Shown here one piece after another: positions 7,073-14,263 of a DNA stretch of 14,515 nt (the stretch's first letter is position 1; each line of letters opens with the position of its first letter). The notes below the pieces were generated by a model, which saw only the letters and a program-made list of their open reading frames with translations, was not told where the DNA came from and made no database searches. The stretch is from Eubacteriales bacterium (GTDB lineage: Bacteria > Bacillota > Clostridia > Christensenellales > CAG-138): the NCBI GenBank assembly GCA_028703645.1, contig JAQVML010000005.1:1-14515 (forward strand), given 5' to 3'. The translations under genes were made by a program, and so were the position numbers.

Positions 7073-7387
7073 TCATTCGCAGTAAAAAATCTCCTGCAAA
7101 TCGTCATAATACACGCCCTGATCATGATACAAAAAGCAAGGGCGCGTGTGCTTCCACCATTCCTGCGTGGTCGGATCCTGCGCCATACGATCCATATCCG
7201 CGTCATAGTTCTCGCCGACATACTCATAGTATGTATAAAGCTCTGTTCCGCGGATCGAGATGGAGTAGTTTCGAATGTTGCACACCTTGATCATTTGCAG
7301 TACTTCCGGCCAGGCACGCGCATGCAGATGAACATACTCGTCTACCTTTTCCGGTTTTAGGAACGAATGTTGGATGAACCTTCTCAT
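7073..7387 (-). CDS. rhaM: L-rhamnose mutarotase family protein
   Basis: A 104-residue protein of the size of E. coli RhaM, which interconverts the alpha and beta anomers of L-rhamnose. The expected residues line up: Tyr18 and His22 in DEYVHLHARAWPE (the His is the catalytic residue in the E. coli enzyme), Tyr41 in NYSI, and the Trp pair in TTQEWWKHT near 77-78, followed by the C-terminal LQEIFY segment also present in E. coli RhaM. The ATG at 7387 has AGAGG six bases upstream. It is the last gene of the right block, 103 bases after the GH13 gene, and seems to have its own promoter. No rhamnose isomerase, kinase or aldolase gene is in the window, so the true substrate may be rhamnose, a similar deoxysugar such as fucose, or the sugar released by the neighbouring glycosidases. 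The symbol names the family, not a proven substrate. Confidence 0.85.
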   Translation of the reverse strand: MRRFIQHSFLKPEKVDEYVHLHARAWPEVLQMIKVCNIRNYSISIRGTELYTYYEYVGENYDADMDRMAQDPTTQEWWKHTRPCFLYHDQGVYYDDLQEIFYCE

Positions 7388-7405
7388 AAAACGCCTCTCT
7401 CCGCG

Positions 7406-7424
7406 TCAACACCATAAGTGTTGA
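7406..7424. promoter_or_regulatory. Palindrome over the mutarotase -10 region
   Basis: Perfect 7-bp inverted repeat TCAACAC (7406-7412) / GTGTTGA (7418-7424) with a five-base centre. It covers the candidate -10 box of the mutarotase gene, so a bound regulator would block transcription. Confidence 0.5.
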
Positions 7425-7438
7425 TTTTTGCTTGTAAA
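7411..7438 (-). promoter_or_regulatory. Candidate promoter of the mutarotase gene
   Basis: On the minus strand TTTACA (7438-7433) and TATGGT (7416-7411) are spaced by 16 bases. The -35 overlaps one palindrome (7434-7452) and the -10 overlaps another (7406-7424). The -10 box matches only four of six consensus positions, as might be expected for a regulated promoter. Confidence 0.45.
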
Positions 7439-7452
7439 CTATCTTAGTTTAC
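7434..7452. promoter_or_regulatory. Palindrome over the mutarotase -35 region
   Basis: Perfect 8-bp inverted repeat GTAAACTA (7434-7441) / TAGTTTAC (7445-7452) with a three-base centre, 19 bases in all, the size of many LacI- or GntR-type operators. In RNA it could also form a small hairpin downstream of the GH13 stop, but it lacks the GC content and U-run of a terminator. Confidence 0.5.
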
Positions 7453-7490
7453 CACAAATGAAGATCGGTTCATCACGTTTTTGTTGTTCG

Positions 7491-9164
7491 CTATACGTGA
7501 GAGCGGATCACCCGCGCCTCATAAGGCGCAAGCAATCTCTCCTCCATTTCGCCATGCATGTTTCTCAGCACGCACGCGCCGGAGACGGCCTTTGTAAGGC
7601 GCGCCTCTTTGCCGCTCATGTTGCAAAGCACGGTCATCGTTTCGTCTTCCAAGGTTCGCGTATACGCAAACACCTGCGGGTGCTCCCGCTCGATCAGCGC
7701 AAATTCGCCGTAGATCAGCGTCCGGCTTTCCGCACGCAAAGAAAGAAGCGCGCGGTAAAAACGTAGCACGCTGTCGGGGTCTTGTTCCGCCGCGTCCACG
7801 TTGATACGATCGTGGTTCGGGTTCACCATGAGCCAGGGTGTACCCGTCGTGAAGCCCGCGTTCTGTTCCGCGCTCCACTGCATCGGCACGCGAGCGTTGT
7901 CGCGCCCTTTTCGTAAAATCGCTTGCCAGGCCTTCTCCGCCTCCCCGCGCGCGGCGGCAAGGCGGTAGAAATTCAGGCTCTCCAGATCGCGGATGTCCGA
8001 GATATTGCGAAACGGCACGTTCGTCATACCGAGTTCTTCGCCTTGATAGACAAACGGCGTCCCGCGGAGTAGGTGCATGGCAACACCGAGCATCTTCGCG
8101 GAGCGAACACGAGGCACCTCGCTCTCCGCGCTGCCGAAGCGCGAAACAGGGCGCGGCTGGTCGTGGTTCGACCAAAAGAGGCTATTCCATCCCGTTGCCA
8201 GCGCGGTTTGCCAGTCCTCGATGATCGCTTTCATCCGCGCGAGATTCCAGGGAACGATCTCCCATTTTCCGCTCCTTCCGCTGTCGATGTCCATCAAATC
8301 AAACGAAAACACCATGTCCAGCTCGCGATGCACGGGATCGACATAGGAAAAGCCGGTGGCGCTACTGCTAAACGGCGTTTCCCCGACGCACATGCAGTCC
8401 CGCCCGTCAAAGCAGACGCGCCTCATCTCGCGCAGGTATTCGTGTGCCTGCGGTTGGTCGGCAAAATGCTCCGGCGCAAAAACATATCCTTCCGGCGAAG
8501 GTGTGCCCGTGCCGTCCGGCAACCCTTTCGCTTTCGCGATGAGGTTGATCACGTCCATACGGAATCCATCCACACCGCGATCGAACCAGCGGTTCATCAT
8601 GGCGTACACTTCCGCGCGGACGGCGGGGTTTTGCCAGTTGAGATCGGGCTGTTTTTCGGAGAACAGGTGCAGATACCATTGATCCGTCTGCTCGTCATAC
8701 TTCCACGCGGACGGCGTGAAGAACGAAGCCCAGTTGTTGGGTTCTTTGCCGTGCTTTCCATCCCGCCAGATATAGAAGTCACGATAGGGATTGTCGCGGC
8801 TTTTACGCGATTCGACAAACCACGCATGCTCGTCGGAACTATGGTTGACCACGAGATCCATAATCAGCCGGATGCCGCGCGCATGAAGGCCCGCAAGCAG
8901 CGCGTCAAAGTCCGCCATCGTGCCAAACTCCTGCATGACAGCCTCATAATTGCGGATGTCATAGCCCATGTCGTCGTTGGGCGAATCGTAAACCGGATTA
9001 AGCCAAACCGCGCCAACGCCGAGAGAAGCAATATAGTCGAGTTTTTGCGTGATACCGGCCAGGTCGCCGATGCCGTCTCCATTGGAGTCAAAAAAACTGC
9101 GCGGATAGATTTGGTACACCGCGCACTCTTTCCACCAGGCTCTATCGATGACAGAATTTTCCAT
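7491..9164 (-). CDS. GH13 alpha-glucosidase, oligo-1,6-glucosidase-like
   Basis: A 557-residue cytoplasmic enzyme of the usual length for GH13 subfamily 31 (oligo-1,6-glucosidase, isomaltase, trehalose-6-phosphate hydrolase relatives). Conserved regions: YQIYPRSFFDSNGDGIGDL (18-35), DLVVNH (103-108), GFRMDVI with nucleophile Asp204, CVGE with acid/base Glu262, and SNHDQPRPVSRFG with Asp335. Val205 directly after the nucleophile is, in characterised relatives, the mark of alpha-1,6 preference (isomaltase type) rather than the Thr of maltases. No signal peptide is present. The ATG at 9164 is chosen because AAGGA lies seven bases before it and the protein then begins at the usual WWKE; an upstream in-frame start (9245) would overlap the end of the GH31 gene and add an unconserved tail. 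It is expressed with the GH31 gene and probably hydrolyses oligosaccharides brought in by the CUT1 transporter. Confidence 0.93.
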   Translation of the reverse strand: MENSVIDRAWWKECAVYQIYPRSFFDSNGDGIGDLAGITQKLDYIASLGVGAVWLNPVYDSPNDDMGYDIRNYEAVMQEFGTMADFDALLAGLHARGIRLIMDLVVNHSSDEHAWFVESRKSRDNPYRDFYIWRDGKHGKEPNNWASFFTPSAWKYDEQTDQWYLHLFSEKQPDLNWQNPAVRAEVYAMMNRWFDRGVDGFRMDVINLIAKAKGLPDGTGTPSPEGYVFAPEHFADQPQAHEYLREMRRVCFDGRDCMCVGETPFSSSATGFSYVDPVHRELDMVFSFDLMDIDSGRSGKWEIVPWNLARMKAIIEDWQTALATGWNSLFWSNHDQPRPVSRFGSAESEVPRVRSAKMLGVAMHLLRGTPFVYQGEELGMTNVPFRNISDIRDLESLNFYRLAAARGEAEKAWQAILRKGRDNARVPMQWSAEQNAGFTTGTPWLMVNPNHDRINVDAAEQDPDSVLRFYRALLSLRAESRTLIYGEFALIEREHPQVFAYTRTLEDETMTVLCNMSGKEARLTKAVSGACVLRNMHGEMEERLLAPYEARVIRSHV

Positions 9165-9241
9165 AAAATCATCCTTTCGAACGATGTGCTTCTCTATTGA
9201 TTTCGGCGGCAACAACACAGCACATATCGATCTTGCATCAC

Positions 9242-11188
9242 TCAAATCTCCGCAAACTGCAACGTCGAGACATCCAGCACGCGCAGATTCGCCTGCAAAA
9301 TCTCGCCATCTCGCAAAACCGCGCGGTTGCCGAATGCGTCGGCATAGTCCACATTCGCTTTGCCGGAGATGGCGAGAACCGCCGTGTTGAGCTTTTCTAC
9401 GCTGTTGCCAACGTCGCCGCCAAGCAGCAGCGATTCCGGCAGATTCAGCGCAACCGCGCCGGGCGTACGCAAAAACACGGGAATTTCATCGCGATCGGCT
9501 TCCACGAACAAAGTTTGTCCGCCCGAAAGCGTCTCGCAGGTAAGGAAGCTGTACCACTGCCCTTGCGGCAGGTATACATCGCGTCCCGTCGCGCCTTCGT
9601 GAAGCACGGGAGCAATCAATAGATCACCGAGCATGAACTCATCATGGCAAACTTGCGCCTTGGCGTCGTTCGGATAATCCAGCACGAGGTGCCGCATCAT
9701 CGGCAGGCGCGACTGTGTCGCAATCTTTGCTTGACACAGCAGCTCCGGCAAAAGATTCATCCTGAGGCGGGCATAGAACCGCGCGACGCGCTCCACCCGC
9801 TCGTCGCTTGCGTGCAGCGCGATGTTCCATGGGCTTCTGTCGTTGACCAGACCCGTGTCAAATCCACCGAACTGCCCGCCGAGCGGCTCGCTATGCCACT
9901 GCATGACCGGAACGAACGCCGCCATCGCGGTTGAACGCAGATAGAGCTCGGCGGAAGGTAGCGGTCCCGCGAACCCGCCGATATCAAAGCTCCAGAACGG
10001 CACGCCGGAAAGCCCCAGCGAAAGTCCGGCGTTGAGGACCGAACGCATCTCTTCAAAGGAAGACACCTGATCGCCCGCCCAGTGAATCGGCGTCGTCTGC
10101 GCGCCGAGATAGCCCGCGCGGGAAAACAGCGTGCGATCTTTCCCGATCGCGCGGGTATACGCGGTCTCATAGTCCGCAACATATCGGTTGCGCATCATGA
10201 CACCGCTTTGTCCGTTATGAAAACGCACGGAAAGATCGTGCATGAATTCTCCGCCATCGGTCTTGAAGCCGTCGACGCCCATCTCCAACAGATAGCGCCG
10301 CTTCTCCATCCACCAGGAACACAATTCCGGCACGGTGAAATCCGGCACATGCGCGCCGATGAACCATTGTCGCGGGATGCGATAGGGCGTTCCGTCGGCA
10401 TTCTCGACGACGAATCCCTGCTCCAGCGCGTAAGCGTCGTCGCGATCGTGCTGCGGGCAAACTTCGCCTTTTTCGAGCTGTTTGAGCGCGGGAATCTGCC
10501 AGAGCACGAGTTTGATGCCCATGCGGTGCATGCGTTCGATCATCGCCTGCGGATTCGGCCAGGGTTCGCGAAAGCGCAGGTCGGAGGCGGAGAACGGTTC
10601 CCCGCCGCTCTTGCCGTCATACTCCGCACCGTTCCAGAGATAGAACGTCGCCTCGTCGCTCCAGGCCTCGATGACGAGCGATGTCGCGGGATAGCCGGAG
10701 GATTCGATTTTATCAAGCTGCTCCTCCACATCCTTCTGGCTCTTCCAGCGGTTGGCGGAGACCCAAGGCCCAAACGCCCAGTCGGGCGGAAGTATCGGCT
10801 TACCCGTCATCTCTACGAATTGCGCAACGATTTCGCGCGGCGTGCCGTAGAGGAAGAACACATCGCACTCTTCTTCCGGCAACGTGATTTCGACATGTCC
10901 CGCCGATAGCGTAAAGACCGCCGCGGCGTCACTCTGGACAAACACGCCGTGTCCGTCGTTGCAAAAGAAGAACGGTAGCGGGAAATAGGTGTTTTCGCCC
11001 TGATGCGTGAATTTCTCGATGATGGTCGTTTCCGTGGTTTTGCCCATGCGGTCAACGCCGTCGAATCGCTCGCCCGTGCCGTAGGCGACGGTGGCGTCGC
11101 AATCGTAGGAAAGCACGCGACGATCATCTTTGATTCGCTCGCGCAGGTTTCGGATTTTCTTGTTTTGTTGATGATGTAAGCGGGTCAT
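9242..11188 (-). CDS. GH31 family alpha-glycosidase
   Basis: A 648-residue cytoplasmic enzyme. The GH31 barrel starts near PILPPDWAFGPWVS (131-144); GVDGFKTDGGEF carries the nucleophile Asp311, and HWAGDQVSSFEEM the acid/base Asp373, followed by GLSGVPFWSFDIGGF, the typical substrate-pocket strand. The GDQ after the Trp and DGGEF after the nucleophile are not those of the classical maltase group, so the activity may be alpha-glucosidase, alpha-xylosidase or alpha-galactosidase-like. Before the barrel there are only about 130 residues: the usual N-terminal beta-sandwich is represented from its YGTGERFDGVDRMG motif (36-49) onward, while the preceding part seems absent and is replaced by a basic stretch. 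The ATG at 11188 has AAAGG five bases upstream, and a hairpin plus the LacI stop exclude a longer start. It is followed by the GH13 gene after 77 bases. Confidence 0.92.
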   Translation of the reverse strand: MTRLHHQQNKKIRNLRERIKDDRRVLSYDCDATVAYGTGERFDGVDRMGKTTETTIIEKFTHQGENTYFPLPFFFCNDGHGVFVQSDAAAVFTLSAGHVEITLPEEECDVFFLYGTPREIVAQFVEMTGKPILPPDWAFGPWVSANRWKSQKDVEEQLDKIESSGYPATSLVIEAWSDEATFYLWNGAEYDGKSGGEPFSASDLRFREPWPNPQAMIERMHRMGIKLVLWQIPALKQLEKGEVCPQHDRDDAYALEQGFVVENADGTPYRIPRQWFIGAHVPDFTVPELCSWWMEKRRYLLEMGVDGFKTDGGEFMHDLSVRFHNGQSGVMMRNRYVADYETAYTRAIGKDRTLFSRAGYLGAQTTPIHWAGDQVSSFEEMRSVLNAGLSLGLSGVPFWSFDIGGFAGPLPSAELYLRSTAMAAFVPVMQWHSEPLGGQFGGFDTGLVNDRSPWNIALHASDERVERVARFYARLRMNLLPELLCQAKIATQSRLPMMRHLVLDYPNDAKAQVCHDEFMLGDLLIAPVLHEGATGRDVYLPQGQWYSFLTCETLSGGQTLFVEADRDEIPVFLRTPGAVALNLPESLLLGGDVGNSVEKLNTAVLAISGKANVDYADAFGNRAVLRDGEILQANLRVLDVSTLQFAEI

Positions 11189-11204
11189 ATCTGCCTTTCA
11201 AAAC

Positions 11205-11221
11205 GCCCCCGTGAAGGGGGC
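11205..11221 (-). terminator. Hairpin between LacI and GH31 genes (weak terminator or attenuator)
   Basis: Read on the minus strand, GCCCCC (11221-11216), loop TTCAC, GGGGGC (11210-11205), then GTTTTG. The GC stem is strong but the U-run is only four bases and stops six bases before the GH31 ribosome site (11194-11199). It may partly terminate the LacI transcript and set the ratio of regulator to enzymes. Confidence 0.55.
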
Positions 11222-11271
11222 ATTTCTTGTGTTAATTCGATTGTAGTAAAAAGCAATCACGGCTGCTCGTG

Positions 11272-12291
11272 TTATATCCTGCGTGTGGACTGGCGCTCTA
11301 CAATCTCCAGCGGCAGCACAATGCAGCGGGGTTCCTTTTCCAGATTGTTGATGTCGTCGAGAATGATCTCCACCGCGAGCTTTCCTTTAAGCTCGATATC
11401 CTGCCCCACCGTGGTGATGGAAGGAGACGTGTATTCCGAAATGTTCAGGTTGTCGAAACCCATGATGGACAGATCGTCCGGAATTTTTCGTCCCATCTCC
11501 AGCGCCTTTTTGAGTGCACCGATGGCTAGGATATCCGCGGTGCAAAACATGGCGCTGATATCGTTTTTCTGTCTGAGTACGCGACCTGCGCTCTCCATGC
11601 CGCTTTCAAAACTGACCACGCCCGGAAACACGAGTTCCTTGCGATAGGGAATATTGTTTTCTTCCAGCGCGCGCCGGTATCCTTCAAAGCGCAACTGCGT
11701 GACGCCCTGCTCACGCAACGTACCGGAAATAAACGCGATGTTGCGGTGTCCCAGCTCGATCAGGTATTGGGTCGCCATATAGCCACCCTTTCGATCGTCG
11801 ATGCGCACCTCGTGGAATTTTTCGGTGTTTTGATAGGTGTCTACCAATACCACGGGCATGTTCGCCTTCTTCAGATCGCTGTAAAACTCCTTGGAATAGG
11901 AACCCACGATGATCATGCCGTCCAGACTTCTTTGCTGCGCAAGCTTTAAAAAGCTCTCGTCCGCATCCGTACCGGAGACGATCACATGATAGCCTTCCTG
12001 CCTGCATTCATATTCGATACTGCTGAAGAGCTTACTGTAAAAGGGGTTATCGAACATCAGCTTGCTGCCGGGTTCCGTCTGCGGACTGCAAACACCGATC
12101 AGGCGGGAACGGTGGCTTGCCAACCCCCGCGCGGTATAGTTTGGCACATAACCAAGGCGTTCCACCGCGCTGAGCACGAGCTCGCGCGTTTCCGGGCGGA
12201 CGCCTTCCTTGTCGTTGAGCACATAGGAGACCGCCGCGATGGACAGCCCCGTGTCCTCCGCAACATCTTTAATCGTAATCCTCTTACTCAA
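11272..12291 (-). CDS. LacI family transcriptional regulator
   Basis: A 339-residue protein of standard LacI length. The N-terminal helix-turn-helix TIKDVAEDTGLSIAAVSYVLN is followed by the hinge YTARGLASHRS and a complete periplasmic-binding-like effector domain (LIGVCSPQTEPG, then SLDGMIIVG, IDDRKGGYMATQYLIELGHRNIAFISG, and DDLSIMGFDNLNISEYTSPSITTV, the strand usually contacting the sugar). The start codon is TTG at 12291-12289: AAAGGA lies seven bases before it, and the helix-turn-helix begins six residues after it, so no later start is possible. It lies between the CUT1 transport genes and the two glycosidase genes and is the likely local repressor of the right block. A promoter of its own was not convincing. 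Confidence 0.95.
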   Translation of the reverse strand: MSKRITIKDVAEDTGLSIAAVSYVLNDKEGVRPETRELVLSAVERLGYVPNYTARGLASHRSRLIGVCSPQTEPGSKLMFDNPFYSKLFSSIEYECRQEGYHVIVSGTDADESFLKLAQQRSLDGMIIVGSYSKEFYSDLKKANMPVVLVDTYQNTEKFHEVRIDDRKGGYMATQYLIELGHRNIAFISGTLREQGVTQLRFEGYRRALEENNIPYRKELVFPGVVSFESGMESAGRVLRQKNDISAMFCTADILAIGALKKALEMGRKIPDDLSIMGFDNLNISEYTSPSITTVGQDIELKGKLAVEIILDDINNLEKEPRCIVLPLEIVERQSTRRI

Positions 12292-12444
12292 GTCAAGTTC
12301 CTTTCCCGCGAGATGCGAGGTGCAATTTTTATCGGTTAACCCAATGGATCAGCTGTGTGCAATCGCCCCGGGTGACCATGAATGTCCGCCCGTTTAGGGC
12401 TTCCAAAGATCCACAGGATCTTTGAATGTCTGCGACACCGCCCT
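12292..12444. other. 153-base gap between permease and LacI genes
   Basis: No gene is visible. It holds a perfect hairpin (12404-12424), a GGTTAACC palindrome (12334-12341) and two near-identical 12-base direct copies of TGAATGTCYGC at 12379-12390 and 12423-12434. Promoter boxes for the LacI gene are not clear; these repeats could be operators. Confidence 0.45.
12404..12424 (-). terminator. Hairpin after the CUT1 permease genes
   Basis: Perfect 9-bp inverted repeat CAAAGATCC (12404-12412) / GGATCTTTG (12416-12424) with a three-base loop, starting about 21 bases after the second permease's stop. There is no U-run on the minus strand, so it may instead protect the upstream message or be an operator. 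Confidence 0.4.
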
Positions 12445-13284
12445 TCACCCCTTAATTCCACCAAGAGTCAGGCCATCCTTCATCTTGCTCTGCGCTGCCA
12501 AATAGATCAGCACCACCGGCACAATCGAGATTAGACTCCCCGCCATCTGTACGCCAAAGTTTCGCTCAAACTGACCGTTGACCATGCCGAGCGCGACGGG
12601 AACGGTCATCATCTCAGGCTTGGTCAGCATGACCAGCGGCCAGAGATAATCGTTCCACGCGTCCATAAACGTAATCACCGCATAGCCCGCGATCACCGGC
12701 AGCGACAGCGGCAAAATCACCTTCCAGAGAATCGTAAAATACGATGCCCCGTCGATGCGCGCCGCGTCGATATAGTCGTCCGGTATCGTACGCATGTGCT
12801 GCACCAGCAGGAAGATGCCGAACACGCGAAACAGGGACGGAATGATGACGCTGCCGTAGGTGTTGCTCAGTCCCGCGCTGTTGAAGAGCATGAACAGCGG
12901 AATCAGCGTGCTCTGAAACGGAATCATCAGCGTCGCTAAATAGACCTTCAGGAGCGCCTCGCTCCCGCGAAACGGAATCTTCGCAAACGCGAACGCCGCC
13001 ATACAGCAGGTGACGATCGAGATCGCCGAATAGGACACCGAAACGATCGCGCTGTTGAGCAGTACCTTGCCAAACGGGAACCGCGCGAACAGATCTACGA
13101 AGTTCTGCAGCGTGATCTCTTTCGGGAACCATTCGATCGGGTAGGTGAAGATTGCGGTCTGCGTCTTTAATGCGGTGATGATCATCCAATACAACGGGAT
13201 AACGATCAAAAAACCGATTCCGCTCGCAAAGACATAGAACCAGATATTCGAAAGGGTATTCTTGCTTCGCACTCTGTTACGCAT
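12445..13284 (-). CDS. Carbohydrate ABC transporter permease, CUT1 (MalG-like)
   Basis: A 279-residue inner-membrane protein with about six hydrophobic segments, the size expected for the second CUT1 permease. The EAA loop, which contacts the ATPase, is at about 172-192 (YIDAARIDGASYFTILWKVI, then LP). The C-terminus ends in GLTLGGIKG, a common ending in this family. The ATG at 13284 lies inside the end of the first permease gene: the two frames overlap by eight bases, so translation is probably coupled. With its partner it forms the channel for the sugar bound by the CUT1 binding protein to the right. No ATPase gene is visible near it. Confidence 0.96.
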   Translation of the reverse strand: MRNRVRSKNTLSNIWFYVFASGIGFLIVIPLYWMIITALKTQTAIFTYPIEWFPKEITLQNFVDLFARFPFGKVLLNSAIVSVSYSAISIVTCCMAAFAFAKIPFRGSEALLKVYLATLMIPFQSTLIPLFMLFNSAGLSNTYGSVIIPSLFRVFGIFLLVQHMRTIPDDYIDAARIDGASYFTILWKVILPLSLPVIAGYAVITFMDAWNDYLWPLVMLTKPEMMTVPVALGMVNGQFERNFGVQMAGSLISIVPVVLIYLAAQSKMKDGLTLGGIKG

Positions 13285-14188
13285 CGTAGTTCACCCACTT
13301 TTTCTGGAGTCTCTGCTGTAGATACGTAAACAGGAACACAATCAAAAACAAAAGCCAAGACAGTGCGGAAGCATACCCCATTTTATAATAACTGAAGCCA
13401 TATTTGTAGATGCGTTCAACAATTACCTGTGTGGCGCCAGCCGGGCCCGCGTTGGTCATAATCATCACCTGCGGGAAGAGCATGAACGAGTTGATCAGGC
13501 TGATGATCAGTACAAAGAACACCATGGGCGTCAGCATCGGCAGCGTAATCTTCAAAAAGCTCTGGAATCTGCCCGCGCCGTCAAGATGCGCCGCTTCGTA
13601 GTAGATCGGGTTGATGTTCTTGAGTCCGCCGAGGAAGATCAAACCGTAGAACCCCATGTCCTTCCAGACGGAAGCGAGCACGATGCCGAACATCGCCCAC
13701 TTTGGATCCTGCAACCACGCGGGACCATGTATCCCGACGCGAGCTAAAATGTCGTTGAGAATGCCGTACTGCGGATCGAGCACCCATTTCCAGATGATCG
13801 CGCCCGCAACCCAGCTCGTCAGCACCGGAATGTAGAACAGAAGCCGGTAAAACGCGGAGCCTTTTCTGGGTTTATTGAGCAATACAGCGATGCCGAGCGA
13901 GGAGATCAGCATCAGAGGAATATAGAGCACCATGTATTGCCCCACGTGCAGGAGCGATACCCAGAACTCCTTGCTTTTGAGAATTTTTGCATAGTTCTCA
14001 AAGCCGATAAAGTTTTCTTGCCAGAACGCGGGCGAGAAGAGATTCAAGCCCTTGATTCCGCTCCAAGAGGTAAAGCTGATTGCAAACGACAGCGCAAACG
14101 GAATGGCTGCGATCAGCAAAAAGCCAACCATGCTGGGAGCAAGAAAGGCGGACGCGGCAAGCGCGTGATTGTTCCGGTTGTTCCGCAT
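13277..14188 (-). CDS. Carbohydrate ABC transporter permease, CUT1 (MalF/UgpA-like)
   Basis: A 303-residue inner-membrane protein. A first membrane segment (about 14-40, FLAPSMVGFLLIAAIPFALS) is followed by a short external loop and five further hydrophobic segments. The EAA loop YYEAAHLDGAGRFQSFLKIT followed by LP is at about 197-217. The ATG at 14188 is chosen because GGAGG lies seven bases upstream; the in-frame TTG further upstream (14221) has no such site and would add 11 unrelated residues. It follows the CUT1 binding-protein gene by about 75 bases, with a hairpin between them, and overlaps the second permease gene. Confidence 0.96.
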   Translation of the reverse strand: MRNNRNNHALAASAFLAPSMVGFLLIAAIPFALSFAISFTSWSGIKGLNLFSPAFWQENFIGFENYAKILKSKEFWVSLLHVGQYMVLYIPLMLISSLGIAVLLNKPRKGSAFYRLLFYIPVLTSWVAGAIIWKWVLDPQYGILNDILARVGIHGPAWLQDPKWAMFGIVLASVWKDMGFYGLIFLGGLKNINPIYYEAAHLDGAGRFQSFLKITLPMLTPMVFFVLIISLINSFMLFPQVMIMTNAGPAGATQVIVERIYKYGFSYYKMGYASALSWLLFLIVFLFTYLQQRLQKKWVNYDA

Positions 14189-14213
14189 GGGAGCTCCTCC
14201 AAATCCGGCTGGC

Positions 14214-14239
14214 GGGAGCAAGGTTTTCGCCCTGCCCCC
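14214..14239 (-). other. Hairpin between CUT1 binding-protein and permease genes
   Basis: On the minus strand GGGGGCAGG (14239-14231) can pair with CCTTGCTCCC (14223-14214), allowing one wobble pair and a bulged base, around a short GCGAAAA loop. No U-run follows. Such a stem after a binding-protein gene commonly lowers expression of the permeases relative to the binding protein; that role is inferred. Confidence 0.5.
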
Positions 14240-14263
14240 ACCAACGAAACAATGGTGTGTTCT

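Noticed and set aside
8073..9200. Long open frame of 375 codons on the plus strand
   Set aside because: Antisense to the GH13 gene, whose catalytic motifs are all intact; the product shows no family features.
10082..10909. Open frame of 275 codons on the plus strand
   Set aside because: Antisense shadow of the GH31 gene, with Arg/His-rich composition typical of such frames.
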